Below the pieces are notes generated by a model that had not been told where the DNA came from, did no database searches, and saw nothing but the letters and a program-made list of their open reading frames with translations. The position numbers and the translations under genes are program-made. A DNA stretch of 64,000 nt from Distichodus sexfasciatus (lineage: Eukaryota; Chordata; Actinopteri; Characiformes; Distichodontidae), in the NCBI GenBank assembly GCA_032718565.1, contig JAVGVS010000055.1, positions 329,706 to 393,705 on the forward strand, given 5' to 3'. This document shows, in pieces, positions 1-11,105 of this stretch (position 1 is its first letter; every line of letters begins with the position of its first letter).

Positions 1-958
1 TATACTACTTTTTGCTAAGGGCAGCTTCAGCCCTCGGAAAACGACACGGAAACCTGAGCACCAGCGGCAAATGGAGGGCACCATTACACCGACTCCTGTA
101 ACCCCAGTAGCTGGGTTCATGACTTGTTATGTGTTAGTGAAAATATTAATAGAATTTGCCGTTATTTTTATTTTCAAAGGTGCATTTTTAGTTATCGTCT
201 TGTTTCCGTAATAGTAAAGCTTGCTGGGCAATATTTTTCTTCACAGTTTTTTCAAAAAGTCTTAGTCATGATAAAACTTATCACACATGTCCAAATCAGC
301 TACTGCGCCTCATATGCCAAAGTGCACTCAGAGGGGGAACCACACAACAGAAAATAAATGTAAATCTTAGGAACAGAAAAGCCAAGTTATAACTGAATAA
401 ATGGTACGCAAAAATCATGCGCTGATGTTAATCTCTAGCGGAAGTGGAAAGCAGGGTGTAAAATGGGCTACAAAAAGCATAAATCCTCATCTCTCCCAGC
501 ATGGAGACTTGGGACATATGTGACATCTTAACTGGAGCATTAGTACTCAAGATGCAGAAGATTTCTGCTTAACATTTTATAATTAATTCAGATGTATGGT
601 GGCATTAATTAACTCCATTCATTCATGCCTGCATGTGTGATTATCTAAGTGCTACTGTACGTCTTTTTAAGCTCAAGCCTCATTAGGCAGCCTGTTTGTT
701 CAGTGTCTCTTAATTTTTGTGGGTTATGGACTTCACACACAGCCATCAATTTACAGCCAAGTACTAAACACGAGAGCTTTAATTCACTTTATATTTATTT
801 GTTTATTATTCAGATCCCTTGAGGTTCATGATATGATTACTGGGTTTACATCGTATGTAGATCCCTCAAATTAAAGCTGGAAATTTGTACTTTACCTCAT
901 TGGCATTTATTTAAAGGGTATAAAGCAATTGTGGATGCAGTCACGCAATCACGTTTGA
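1..958. other. Intergenic, no gene seen
   Basis: This is AT-rich unique-looking sequence. The only open frame is 77 codons with no recognisable domain, and there is no repeat family here that recurs elsewhere in the window. I see nothing that supports a gene. Confidence 0.6.
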
Positions 959-961
959 TAT

Positions 962-2380
962 GTGAAGACATCAGTGAAAACATCTCATGACAGCACAAGA
1001 AAACAACTTGTGAGAATAAGAAAACATTTTGAGAACCTGGGAAAACATCTCATGAGAATGAGAAAACATCTTGTGGGCATCAGAAAGCATCTTGAGAGCA
1101 TGAGAAAACATCTGATGAGCATGAGAAAACATTGTGAGAGCATGAGAAAATATTGTGAGAGCATGAGAAAACATTGTGAGAGTATGAGAAAACATCTGAT
1201 GAGCATGAGAAAACATTGTGAGAGCAGGAGAAAATATTGTGAGAGTATGAGAAAACATCTGATGAGCATGAGAAAACATTGTGAGAGCAGGAGAAAATAT
1301 TGTGAGAGTATGAGAAAACATCTGATGAGCATGAGAAAACATTGTGAGAGCAGGAGAAAATATTGTGAGAGTATGAGAAAACATCTGATGAGCATGAGAA
1401 AACATTGTGAGAGCAGGAGAAAATATTGTGAGAGTATGAGAAAACATCTGATGAGCATGAGAAAACATTGTGAGAGCAGGAGAAAATATTGTGAGAGTAT
1501 GAGAAAACATCTGATGAGCATGAGAAAACATTGTGAGAGCAGGAGAAAATATTGTGTGGGCATCAGAAAGCATCTTGAGAGCATGAGAAAACATCTGATG
1601 AGCATGAGAAAACATTGTGAGAGCAGGAGAAAATATTGTGAGAGCATGAGAAAACATTGTGAGAGTATGAGAAAACATCTGATGAGCATGAGAAAACATT
1701 GTGTGGGCATCAGAAAGCATCTTGAGAGCATGAGAAAACATCTGATGAGCACGAGAAAACATTGTGAGCGCAAGAGAAAACATTGTGAGAGCATGAGAAA
1801 ACACTGTGTGGGCATCAGAAAGCATCTTGAGAGCATGATAAAACATCTAATGAGCATGAGAAAACATTATGAGAGCAGGAGAAAACATTGTGTGGGCATC
1901 AGAAAGCATCTTGAGAGCATGATAAAACACCTGATGAGCATGAGAAAACATTGTGAGAGCAGGAGAAAATATTGTGAGAGCATGAGAAAATATTGTGAGA
2001 GCATGAGAAAACATTGTGAGAGTACGAGAAAACATCTGATGAGCATGAGAAAACATTGTGTGGGCATCAGAAAGCATCTTGAGAGCATGAGAAAACATCT
2101 GATGAGCACGAGAAAACATTGTGAGCGCAAGAGAAAACTTGGTGAGAGCATGAGAAAACACTGTGTGGGCATCAGAAAGCATCTTGAGAGCATGATAAAA
2201 CATCTAATGAGCATGAGAAAACGTGAGAGCAGGAAAAAATATTGTGAGAGCATTTGAAAACATTGTGAGAGCATGAGAAAACACTGGATGAGCAACAGAA
2301 AACATCTCATGAGGTTTTGTGCTCATGTGAGAATATCTTGTGTGTCATGTGAAAACATTTCATACTCATGTGAAAACATC
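962..2380. repeat. 21-bp minisatellite with 63-bp higher-order unit
   Basis: The block is a tandem array of a 21-bp unit, about 60 copies, with typical unit ATGAGAAAACATTGTGAGAG plus one base. Between 1184 and 1561 three different 21-mers form a 63-bp higher-order unit repeated six times almost without change, which points to recent homogenisation by unequal exchange. Because 21 is a multiple of three and the unit lacks stops in several frames, long frames are open on both strands: one of 431 codons on the plus strand (7-residue repeats such as MRKHCES) and several of 118 to 291 codons on the minus strand. The plus frame begins at a GTG, not an ATG, and most differences between units change the amino acid (MRKHLMS, RRKYCES, IRKHLES). 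That argues against selection on a protein. The array decays after about 2215. I consider it non-coding satellite DNA. Confidence 0.9.
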
Positions 2381-3145
2381 TTTTTCTAGTGTGAAGCTTG
2401 TTTCTATTTTTTCCCCTCACTTGTCCCTTTAGGGGTTTTGTATAATAAAGATCAAAAACAAGAAAAACTCTCTTTTTGTCCAGATGCAATACTTTTGCAA
2501 TGCATTGTAACTGTTTGTCGCTGTGGGACTGGGCCACAGAAACAAGAACAAAATATTAAAGACTTTTAAACACTGAACATTCAAATAAATGCAAAAACTC
2601 TTAATGACATTCTGTTTTTAGTGTAAAATATAGATTTTAATGTGATCATATTCTCTTACTATATTGTACTAAGTGCTAATGGAAGCCTCTTTTATTTCAC
2701 TCCTCCAACTCTGTCTGTACTTTCCCTTCTCCTTTACTATAATAACCTGCTTTTTCAATACCCACCCAAGTGCAGTCGAATTCAAACCAGCGAGGACAAA
2801 AATGACTTCATAAGTGAATGGATTCTCGAGAGCCTGCATGGCGTTAGAAAAATGCGCCATCCTTGGTTGACATGCGGAATTATTTGGATCATTGATCATG
2901 GAGGAACATTGCTGAAATTGCATCATGCTTGCTAGAACCTTCCCAGCTTTTCCTCATTAAACTTCGGCATTTCGTATCGTGAGGCACTGGGGATTCCAAC
3001 ATTTGCAGCTCCACAGCTGCATGAACCGAATAAAAACCCCAGCGATTCCCTCAGCCAGCTGATGCCCTTCAGAGACCCAGTTCCTCCGAGGTTTGCCTCC
3101 CTCGATGCTGGACGTTTCTCTGGGCATAGCGCCACAACGTGTAGT
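2381..3145. other. Intergenic; possible conserved block at 2930-3140
   Basis: There is no gene. The part from about 2930 to 3140 is less AT-rich than its surroundings, is not repeated elsewhere in the window, and has short frames open on both strands. It could be conserved non-coding DNA. Nothing visible identifies a product. Confidence 0.35.
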
Positions 3146-3259
3146 CAGTGTTGGGGAGCAGCTAAACACATGTAGTGACGCTACTAACTTGACTACTTTT
3201 TCAGTAGCTTACCACTTTTAAAATGCAGCAGCTTCAAAATGTCTGACTACTTTTAAAAT

Positions 3260-3577
3260 GTATCTGAAAGGCTACCACTTCTCATGGCGTCAGGGTGTGC
3301 TCTGGGCAGCTGCAAGATGGAGTCAGAGGGTGGAGTCTTCCTTGGCCAAGGTAAAGGCAAGAACCAGTGGCTAAATCAACTACCAGGAGTTTCTGACTGG
3401 TGTCAAATTGGCAAATTGGCATCTGATAGGCTACCACTGGTCATGGCATCATGGCGTACTCTGGGCAGCTGCGAGATTGAGTTAGGGGATGGAGTCCACC
3501 TTGGCCAAGATGGAACCTAGAACCGATGGTCATGAAATTGCTAGGATGTCATTAGCTACTTTTTCTCTGTAGCTTAA
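3260..3577. repeat. Internal 159-bp direct duplication in hAT-like element
   Basis: Two similar units start at 3260 and 3419. Both contain a (G)TATCTGA- or GCATCTGA-type start, the shared word CTCTGGGCAGCTGC, and CTTGGCCAAG near the end. The duplication lies wholly inside the transposon and explains the short open frame there. Confidence 0.7.
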
Positions 3578-3717
3578 AGTGTAGGTAACTACTATATTAA
3601 AACAGTAAAACAGCTTGACGGCAGCTTCGCTACGTTTTATCAGTAGTACCTTCTCTTTAAAAGAAGCTTCCCCAACATTGGAAGTAAATACTGTTCATTT
3701 CAGATACTTTCAGAAAT

Positions 3718-4325
3718 TGAGATTAGACATGGCATGATAATATCTTTTAATGTTCGATACGAGGCCGATATTGTAAATTTGGATATCTGCCGATACGATA
3801 CAAATGTCTGAATACTGAGATTATTCTGTTATGCTTAAGGAAATAATTGACTTAAATACTGGTTTCCTAACTAAAACAATGCAATAATTACACACCCATG
3901 TGCATATGCTAAATGATTTATTATTAAAATAACATCTCAAAAAATATTAGCTTAAATATAGTTCTGTAATTTTGTGACAGTCTCCAATCCTGCGGCACTA
4001 AAACCATCAGGGACACAGAGATTGTGAGTGAGAGCTGGTGTTGTTAAGGAAGTTAAACAGTATAATGGTGGGATGTACTTTTGGGGTTGTAGTGTGTTGC
4101 GTTGCTTGTTCTGCTCATTGTCATATCAATATGTAAGAATTAGCACGAATGTCAAACAATAAACCAGCTTTACCGCAGTAACACTTCCCATGCAGAACCA
4201 ACTGAGCATGTGTGCATTTACAGATCGGCTCCATAGGTCGGCCCAATGCCACGATACCCGATCCAGCTGTTTGAATCATTATCGGACCGGTATCGGATCC
4301 ACGTATTGGATCGGTCTCATCTCTA
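3718..4325. mobile_element. Nested DNA transposon with GAGATxxGAC-type ends
   Basis: An element with a degenerate left end (TGAGATTAGACATGGC) and a clear right end (GATCGGTCTCATCTCT) lies inside the composite hAT-like element. Sequence rich in CGATAC and ATCGG words near both ends is typical of a widespread fish hAT-type MITE. The flanks TTCAGAAA and TTCAGATA match at 7 of 8 positions, consistent with an 8-bp target duplication. No coding capacity is visible. The left boundary is uncertain by several bases. Confidence 0.55.
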
Positions 4326-4528
4326 ATTCAGATACTTATTAAACTCATTATCTTTGCATCTTTACTTTTACTTAAATATAGAGCATCAAACAATTTATAC
4401 CACTTTCAAACCAATCTTTTTATTTAACTCACTTCATTTTGTTTAGTTTAGTTGATCTACACTCCATTTCAACATAAGTAGCTTGTAGCTTGAAATACTA
4501 CCGTTTAAAAGTAGCTTCCCCAACACTG

Positions 4529-5310
4529 GGTCTAGAAATGGTAATTGCATTACCTCTAATAATTTCATTAATTTCAATACACAAATTTCACATTATTTTA
4601 AGTAAATCCTGGAACTAATTTGCGAAGGCCATTTTGTCAGTGAATAAGATTTTTGCCCTTCGCATTAGAAACAAAACCCAAATTGCTGCATAAGCCGACC
4701 CGCTGTCTCGAGAGGCTAGTAGTTCACAGACTCTTCTTGTAGCGCACAGTTGTGAGGTTAAGCGAGGTCCAGGCCGCTGTCAGCGTGACGGGGAGGTCGT
4801 CCACGTGACCCGCCCTGCAGGAGCCTGGACTTTATTATTAAGGGCACTGGATGCTACGGACCTTTAGTGTCACAGCGATAAAAAAGCTCTCGAGGTAAAA
4901 GACTGGAGAACTCCGAGAGCTTTATCACCACAAAGCACAAATGAAGAAAACCAGAACTGGTTGCACTTTGGCGATGAATATGTACAATGAATGTGACGCA
5001 TGGAAACATCCTGAAAATAATGTAAACAATGATTTTAACTAGACACTGCATTATATATAGTGATGCACAGTACTTGAGCAATTGCTGTATTTATGTCTAT
5101 TTTTTAATTTTTTGTCATTGCTGCACTACCAGACTGTATTTACCATTCATCAGCATACATTACATGGTGCTGCAAAGGAGCGCATGAGCTTAACTGTTTG
5201 CTGATCCATCTGTCTGTGTCATAATCAGAGATTACTGATGCTGATACAAAAAAAAAAAAACGTAAAAGTATGGTGAGAAATTTGCAACAAGCACAAATCT
5301 ACATCTGTCC
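4529..5310. other. Intergenic, no gene seen
   Basis: This is unique sequence. A modestly CpG-containing patch at about 4690-4830 stands out from AT-rich flanks and could be regulatory, but no motif settles this. An A13-type run near 5240 is the only simple repeat. Confidence 0.4.
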
Positions 5311-5314
5311 AACT

Positions 5315-5380
5315 TGGGGTGGCATTGGTCTAGTGGTAGGATATTGACCTAAATTGTTGAGATTTGAGTGGGAGACCACA
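5315..5380 (+). repeat. Possible degraded tRNA-derived SINE head
   Basis: The words GGCATTGGTCTAGTGGTAGG resemble a pol III A box as in the SINE at 6498. The expected B box is degraded (GATTTGAGTGGG). No SINE body follows that I can recognise, so the call is weak. Confidence 0.3.
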
Positions 5381-6037
5381 ATAATTTGAACAGAATGCAA
5401 TGATACAGCCACTGAGACAAAAGATGTGACAGGAACTAGCACCTAATTTCTGTAACCTGGTGCTGCTTTTAACACGTTCAATTCTGTCTGTTTCATACAC
5501 TAATTAACAGCTAAAATTGGTACTGTGTGCTTTCACTTACTGTTTTGAAATGTGGACTTTATTAATAGTGTGGTGTTAAAGATCTGAATGCTTTCTCATT
5601 CAGGAGCTGAAACTAGTGATTTGAAGTGTTTGACAGACACTCTGTCACAATGTGATGGTGATTTTGGCAAAGCCTGGTCATTTCTGTAATTAAAGGAATT
5701 TGAAAAATTGAAAGTGGTAATCTTTTACCCAACTTGAGCCAAGTATTTTGTATAAAGTCAAAGTAAACCCTATTGACATCTCTACTATATACATGTACAT
5801 AGAGAGTAAGCAAATATATATATATATATGTAGTATGTGCAAGTAATGACGTGCAAATAGTGTTTCAATAATACGTACAAATATTGTAACAGCAGTTCAA
5901 GTGGATCAAAATTTTACAGTTTCAATCATGAAATACAATTTTACTTTTGTGCAGGAATGTACTCAAGATTAGCAGCAATTAAACAAATAACAGCATACTG
6001 TCTGCAAACATAAACAGTGTAAATGTGGGTTAGATAA
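5381..6037. other. Intergenic, AT-rich, no gene
   Basis: AT-rich unique sequence with a short TA run at about 5813-5830. No gene or named repeat is visible. Confidence 0.5.
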
Positions 6038-6234
6038 AGTGAGTGATTATTTGTCATTGTGAACAACCACAGCACACAGTGCACCACAACAAAATGTGTC
6101 CTCTGCATTTGACCCATCCGTGAAGGAGCAGTGGGCAGCTAACAAGGGCAGCGCCCAGGGACGGTACCTTACCTTGAACCTGCGACCTTCTGATCACAGG
6201 GCAAACGCCCTTCCATAACGCCACCAACTGCCCC
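6038..6234 (-). mobile_element. tRNA-derived SINE, family A, copy 1
   Basis: Read on the minus strand this starts with a tRNA-like head (GGGGCAGTTGGTGGCGTTAT) and a B-box-like region, followed by the body found in seven other places in this window. Diagnostic body words are CCACTGCTCCTTCACGGATG, GTGGTGCACTGTGTGCTGTG and the tail AATGACAAATAATCACTCAC. The 5-prime part between head and body is slightly shortened compared with the copy at 45224. Confidence 0.85.
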
Positions 6235-6497
6235 ATGAATAATGACTAACCTTTACTAATACAACCAAACTTCTTTTAAGTGTACGTTTTACGTTTTAAG
6301 TTTATCATCATATGGATCCATCATAACCATTGGACATGTTCTTGGATAATGAATTGTCCCGAGTCATATAACACAACACATCAGCGGAATGAAATGAAAG
6401 TTAATTAAAAGTAGTGAGTACTGCTGACATCAGATGCTTTAACGAATAGCGTTCTGATGGGACATTGAACATGTATTACACTCATTATCTTTGTAAA

Positions 6498-6700
6498 GTG
6501 TTGGCAGCCTAGTGGTAGGACGCTTGTTGTGGGACCAAGACGTTGTGGGTTCGAATCCAACCTCTGGCGTTACCAACATTGGGTCCCTGCACAAAACCCT
6601 TAACTCTAAGTTGCTTTCAGGAGAACTGTCCCTGAATTTAGGAAATGTAAGTCGCTCTGGATAAGAGTGTCTGCTAAATGCTGTAGATGTCTGTACTTTT
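6498..6700 (+). mobile_element. tRNA-derived SINE, family C
   Basis: The head has A-box-like AGCCTAGTGGTAGGACGC and a good B box, GGGTTCGAATCC. The body carries TTACCAACATTGGGTCCCTG and the 3-prime end has CTCTGGATAAGAGTGTCTGC followed by TAAATGCTGTA, a hallmark of a common fish SINE. Related copies lie at 26410-26552 (minus), 41700-41815 (minus, fragment) and 50014-50313 (plus, interrupted). Confidence 0.85.
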
Positions 6701-6794
6701 TCTAAAATGTAGCGTTTCAGGCACACTATGCACTACCTTTATAGAAACATTTATCTTTATTTTTACCAATTAAGTAAAATTTAGCTTCTATTTT

Positions 6795-6985
6795 AATTCA
6801 GTTCAATTTAAAAAAAATTATACAGTGCTCTTAACAACAGTCACTGTCACAAACCCCCACCAAGCAAGCCTGAGGAAACAGTGCCATGCACAAACTCCCT
6901 CTAGTAGGATGAAACCTTGAGAGAAACCAAAACTTGGAAGGGGACCCCATCGTCCTCTGGGTGACCATTTACTACACAAGTTAAC
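6795..6985 (+). repeat. Interspersed repeat fragment related to 60305-60520
   Basis: The segment shares the words TCTTAACAACAGTCA and CACTGTCACAA-like sequence with 60425-60460. The part AAACCTTGAGAGAAACCAAAAC followed by a CATCGTCCTCTGGGTGA region matches a motif I know as a frequent 3-prime repeat in fish genomes, probably a LINE tail. The class is inferred rather than shown. Confidence 0.45.
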
Positions 6986-7887
6986 ATTAGTTCAAGATTA
7001 ATCGTTAATTAATCGCTTTTAAAGAAGTAAAGGGCGCTTTTAAATCCCGAGTCGTTGCTGAGGCCACTTGCTAAGATCCCAAGCTAAAATTAGTTCAGTA
7101 TTAAATTGGTAATTTTACTTTTTTAATACTTTCTTTCTAAAACACATCAAGAGCAATAAACCAGAAAGCAGGACAAAGAGAGCTAAAAGTAAAAAAAAAT
7201 GAAGTTAAAAGCAAATATATAATATAAAAATATTTTTTACGCTACAAATCTAAATATAGAGCTTTAACACAGTTAAATTCAAGTATTTTAAGTGCATGCA
7301 TGTGTGCAACAAAACATCAATCTTTACATTTCCAAACCGCTCATTCTCTCATGCCGTCCAACAGCACTCGCTTGCCAAGAAGGGACCGACGCCAATGTCT
7401 TTCTCTGAAAAGCTCTTCCCTAAATGACCAACACAGCTCCAGTAAAAGGCGGGTCGCGACCCTTCCCGTCATTAAAAAACCTGGGGCTCTTATTGGAATG
7501 AGACAAGACATTGACCTTATCACATGGCCGATCTCTTACAACGCTGTCGCTCGAGCACCGGCCGTGCCATTAAGTGGCCTGGCATTAAAAACAAAACCTT
7601 GAATTTCAACGCGTCCGTCTTAACTCCCGGTGACTGCCGAGGTCCTTGTTCTGCATTACGAGTGTTGATCGATTTGTCCCAGGTTTGGCCCTTGCCAGGC
7701 GCCTACCAGGCTCTAATGCCCATGCTGTTTTATTTATTATTTTTAAAGGAAAAATAAAAATAAAACCAGTTTAAGTGTTGACTTTTTTCCCTATACAACT
7801 CAAATGATTAAGAAAGTAAACATAAGCAAAACAAAGTTTATTTAAATTGGATTTTTAATTTAAAATACTGGATTTCTTTGCATAGAC
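6986..7887. other. Intergenic; candidate conserved block 7340-7720
   Basis: No gene is visible. From about 7340 to 7720 the sequence is unique, less AT-rich than its flanks and contains several CpG (for example CGCTGTCGCTCGAGCACCGG). Open frames of 60 to 100 codons occur on both strands, as expected of such composition. I treat it as possible conserved non-coding DNA. Confidence 0.35.
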
Positions 7888-8486
7888 TAGTGGTCACCAA
7901 CTCGTCGATCGCCATCGACTGGTAGATCTTTGAGACGTTCACATAAGATCCCAAATAGAAAAGGAAAAATTACATTCAGTCTCGCGCGATTAGCTTTTGC
8001 TTTTGCACATGCCTCTCTCTCTACTGGCCCAGTTGCCGTATTTTCATGGTAGCGTGAAAGCGACCAACGAAATATGAGAAAAATGCTTTTAATTGACCAA
8101 TGAGAAGTGTTCTTGCTGAAGATTTTAGTGATGGGAATTTGTTGTTATGGCTCAGCTCACCAAAGAGAGCCGGCTCTTTCAGCTCCCAAGTGGTTCCTTA
8201 GATGTTTTTGTTACTTAAATAAATTTATTACCAAAAATAATGTAAAATTATGTGACAAATTAATTACTAATACACTTTATATCAAATGTTTATTATTAAT
8301 ATTACTTATTATACTCAACATTGAACAGAGGGCTACAAAAATACAGTTTAAAGTATTAAAACAAACACCATCTTAACTTGACTCTCCTTTTGCAGTCTTT
8401 TTCTGTCAGTGCTTCAACAGGTAGATCTCATCTTTCACCAGGGCCAAGGTCAGGAATCTTCGCTTGAAAAGTTTGGTGACCACTGG
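7888..8486. mobile_element. hAT-like element with AGTGGTCACCAA ends
   Basis: The left end TAGTGGTCACCAACT and the right end AGTTTGGTGACCACTGG are inverted repeats. Flanks CATAGACT and TATAGAGT match at 6 of 8 positions, consistent with an old 8-bp target duplication. The interior words GATCGCCATCGACTGGTAGATC near the left end and the AGGTAGATCTCATC region near the right end fit a known group of vertebrate hAT transposons. The interior is disrupted by another hAT-type terminus at about 8130. No transposase frame is left. Confidence 0.65.
8130..8375 (+). mobile_element. Nested hAT-type fragment (AGTGATGGGAA end)
   Basis: AGTGATGGGAATTTG followed by an AGAGAGCCGGCTCTTT palindrome is a typical left end of a different fish hAT MITE family. 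It lies between the halves of the 7888-8486 element, so it inserted later. The right end is not clear and the 3-prime boundary is approximate. Confidence 0.45.
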
Positions 8487-8985
8487 TATAGAGTATACTT
8501 TATTCACAAGACTGGTAGTAATTTTACTACTAATTTACTAATTTAACTTACTAATTTAGCTCATGTAACTTCATTTTTAGTTCTAAGAGACATAAATTGT
8601 AAAGCATAAACGCTCTGTAAAAGTCTTGCATCATCATGATAATAGCAGACGGACCTTCAGTCGCGTGATAATGTGTTTCAATTACAAATTGCAATATTTA
8701 GTGTAACACCGCCATTAAAAATACGCCTGAAAATGCATCCTTGGGGAACACTTCATTTGTCAGTTGTGGTTACTTGCAGTGTCCCCGAAGTCTCTTATTG
8801 CGTCTATTATTGTGCATTGCATTCGTGAAATATTGCGCAGGTATTTTTACACAGTTTCTGGAGTGTCTCCGAAATTGCAGCGTGTTCAAACCTGAATAAT
8901 GCGCCTTGCCGCTTGTGCTGCACGTTTTTTCTATTTGCGGAGCATTTGTTAATTTTGAATTGCGTCAGGTTTTCTCTTCCTCTGC
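8487..8985. other. Intergenic, no gene
   Basis: Unique AT-rich sequence leading into the CpG-rich block. I see no repeat or gene. Confidence 0.5.
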
Positions 8986-8989
8986 CAGA

Positions 8990-9420
8990 GATAACGGAGT
9001 CGTGGAGAGGTGCAGAAAGATTTAATTCCCGCCACAGATAGCGCCCCAGCGGGTCGTTCCACTCAACAGCCGTCACGTTCCAGCCGAGGCCGAGCGTTGC
9101 AGCCGAGCGACAGAGCGGCACGCTTAATCCCCCGGCAGGAGACCGAGACGCTCGGCTCGTACTCCGACTTGGGCCGCGAGGAGGAATTAATGCCGGTAAA
9201 AAAAGACCCATAAATTGTCCGGACTGGAGGCTCAGGCATTTCCAATTTCCCCTCTTTCACCCGAGGGCTGGACAGTAAAGCGAGGAGAAGCGCTCCGCCG
9301 TAATTACCGGGCCGAGGCTGAAGCCTCGATGCGTGACAGCTGGCGGATCGCTGTCCGTTTATTCCTCGACCCGTTCGGGTTTGTGTTTGTGGACGCTTTT
9401 GTCCAGAGTTTACAATAGTG
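8990..9420. promoter_or_regulatory. CpG-rich block (CpG island-like)
   Basis: CpG dinucleotides are dense here, most clearly between 9020 and 9190 (for example CCGAGGCCGAGCGTTGCAGC), while flanking DNA is CpG-poor and AT-rich. Open frames of 67 to 151 codons occur on both strands, the usual effect of high GC, and none has a recognisable domain. The block is not repeated in the window. In a region without genes it could be an unmethylated promoter, a first exon of a non-coding RNA, or a conserved enhancer. The sequence alone does not distinguish these. Confidence 0.5.
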
Positions 9421-9770
9421 ACACTCTCCTCCTGGCCGACTTGCCTAGTTAAGCTTGACCCCGGCTTGATTACACGGAGCTGGAAATCAGCGGGAATTCG
9501 ATGTAAGGTTAAAGACACAAAGATGTTTTGAGCGTTTAGGATTGCATGGGTTTCCCCTCGCGTATAGACAGGCTTCCGTGAATTTTAATGAAGCGGCTAG
9601 AATTTGTTTCCTTTTATGCCACATTCCCCGTTTGTTGCTCGCACTTCAGGGCTGGAAAGCTCGCTCGAGAAAAATCTGTTTACTGTTACTGTTGCGTTTT
9701 ACACTGCACTTTCCCATAAGCTACTGTACTTAAATGTGGAAAAAGAAAATTTTTTTAAAGTACTAGCTTA
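9421..9770. other. Intergenic, no gene
   Basis: Unique sequence that may continue the regulatory-like block before it. No gene or repeat is visible. Confidence 0.45.
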
Positions 9771-9771
9771 A

Positions 9772-10024
9772 CCGGGCAGTAATTGTAATCTGATCGTAAT
9801 GGTTAGGGAGTTTGTGCCGTGATCAGGAGGCCATCGATTCAAATTCCGGACCAGTAAAAGTACCACAGAGGTACTCATGAGGAAGGTATCATCGCCAAGC
9901 ACTGTTCCCCGGGCGCTGCCCATTTCTTCAGCATAGATTGGTCAAATGTAGAGGTCACATTTGGTTGTGGTGCACTGTGTGCTGTGGTGTGTTCGCAATG
10001 ACAAATAATCACTCACTTTCACTT
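9772..10024 (+). mobile_element. tRNA-derived SINE, family A, copy 2
   Basis: A tRNA-like head (TAATGGTTAGGGAGTTTGTG, degraded B box CGATTCAAATTCC) precedes the family body with GAGGTACTCATGAGGAAGG, GTGGTGCACTGTGTGCTGTG and tail AATGACAAATAATCACTCAC. Part of the middle (the GGATGGGTCAAATG region) has diverged. Confidence 0.8.
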
Positions 10025-10850
10025 CCATGTCGTCTCTAGTGATGAAATGGCACAACACGGCAAAACAGTGGCGCAAACTTAACGGAAAAGTCTCTAAATA
10101 GCCTATGACAAGGATTCAGGAACTTAATTATAGTAGGGCACTTACTAATGGAAGCAGGTCTTCTTCCTGCAAGCATGCTGTTAAAACGGGACAATAAGGG
10201 CGTCCACCTAACACGTTTGGTGATGACAGTTTTTTACCCCAACGCTCAGAGCGCTTCACGTTGAAATCCCTTCAACTTTTAGAACTGTGCTGCACTCGTC
10301 AATGTCACTTCTCTCTTGCTAATCAAAATTGAGGAAGGGGCGGGACGTACATAGTCAAGAATTCACACAACAATGGCGGTGGTACTCTCCCAGCTGTTTA
10401 CTTGCACGGTTTATCTCATGCACCCAGTCTCTACGTCTCGAACTCATGTGAGTATCCAGTTGAAATGCCGCCGCTAACACCAAGATGTAATTTCTCTTCA
10501 TTATAAAGATAATCTCTTTCATTGTTGGCTAAACTACCGATCTCAAAGGAACACGTTACAAGGTTTACTTGAAATAGAAAGGAACGCCAAAGTGCCCGAT
10601 GATGCTTTTCGTAACTTAGCAACAACAAGCGCTGAGAGAAGCGCTCTGGAAGTGTTTGGTGGACACAGGCCCTAATGTATTGCAAAGTGAAAAATCACCT
10701 TTTACTTCTTGCTTGACAACCCGAAGGGTAACCAGAAACATTACAGGAACTTAGTTATAGTAGTTTTGTTCCTATGATCAGACTTTTAAAACTTTAATGA
10801 AACGTACAGTGTAGTGAAAATCACTTTTCGGTTATGGCTGGACTTCCCAA
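10025..10850. other. Intergenic with parts of a diverged duplication
   Basis: No gene is seen. Portions at about 10120-10195 and 10665-10835 belong to the diverged repeat described at 10120-11370. Confidence 0.45.
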
Positions 10851-11105
10851 GGGTGGCATGGTGGTGCAGTGGTTAACGCTATGTGGAGTTTGCATGCTCT
10901 TGCCATGTTCGCGTGGGCTCCCTCTTGGTGCTCTGGTTTCCTCCCACAGTTGACGACGCTAAATTGGCCCGTGAGGTGTGAATGGGAGTGTGATTGCGTG
11001 AGTGTTTGTGCCCTGCGGCGTGTTGACGCCTGCCCAGGGTTGGTATAGGCTCCAGTCCCCCCATGACCCCAGTTGAGATTAAGCGGTTCGGAAAATGAAT
11101 GAATG
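10851..11105 (+). mobile_element. V-SINE/DANA-like SINE, copy 1
   Basis: The head GTGGTGCAGTGGTTAACGCT is tRNA-like. The body contains TGTGGAGTTTGCATGCTCTT, a CTCTGGTTTCCTCCCAC word, GCTAAATTGGCC, and a 3-prime end of GAGATTAAGCGGTTCGGAAA followed by ATGAATGAATG, all typical of the fish DANA/V-SINE group. The B box region between head and GTGGAGTTTGC is deleted, so this copy is internally shortened. Confidence 0.8.

Larger units (their letters stand above)
3146..4528. mobile_element. hAT-like non-autonomous transposon, composite
   Basis: The left end reads CAGTGTTGGGGAGCAGCT and the far right end reads AGCTTCCCCAACACTG, which are imperfect inverted repeats of the kind found at ends of fish hAT-type elements. 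A second right-type end, AGCTTCCCCAACATTGG, lies at 3664-3680, so two related copies abut or one copy carries an internal terminus. The bases outside the outer ends (CGTGTAGT and GGTCTAGA) agree at 5 of 8 positions, as an old 8-bp target duplication might. No transposase frame remains; the 78-codon frame at 3284-3520 is just the internal repeat. A diverged minus-strand copy of the 3260-3680 part occurs at about 58130-58430. Confidence 0.7.

Noticed and set aside
962..2257. 431-codon plus-strand frame as a repetitive protein gene
   Set aside because: It starts at GTG, is made only of a 21-bp minisatellite, is matched by long frames on the other strand, and unit differences mostly change amino acids.
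9063..9518. 151-codon minus-strand frame as a coding exon
   Set aside because: Frames open on both strands in CpG-rich DNA, no domain is visible, and no paired splice sites were convincing.
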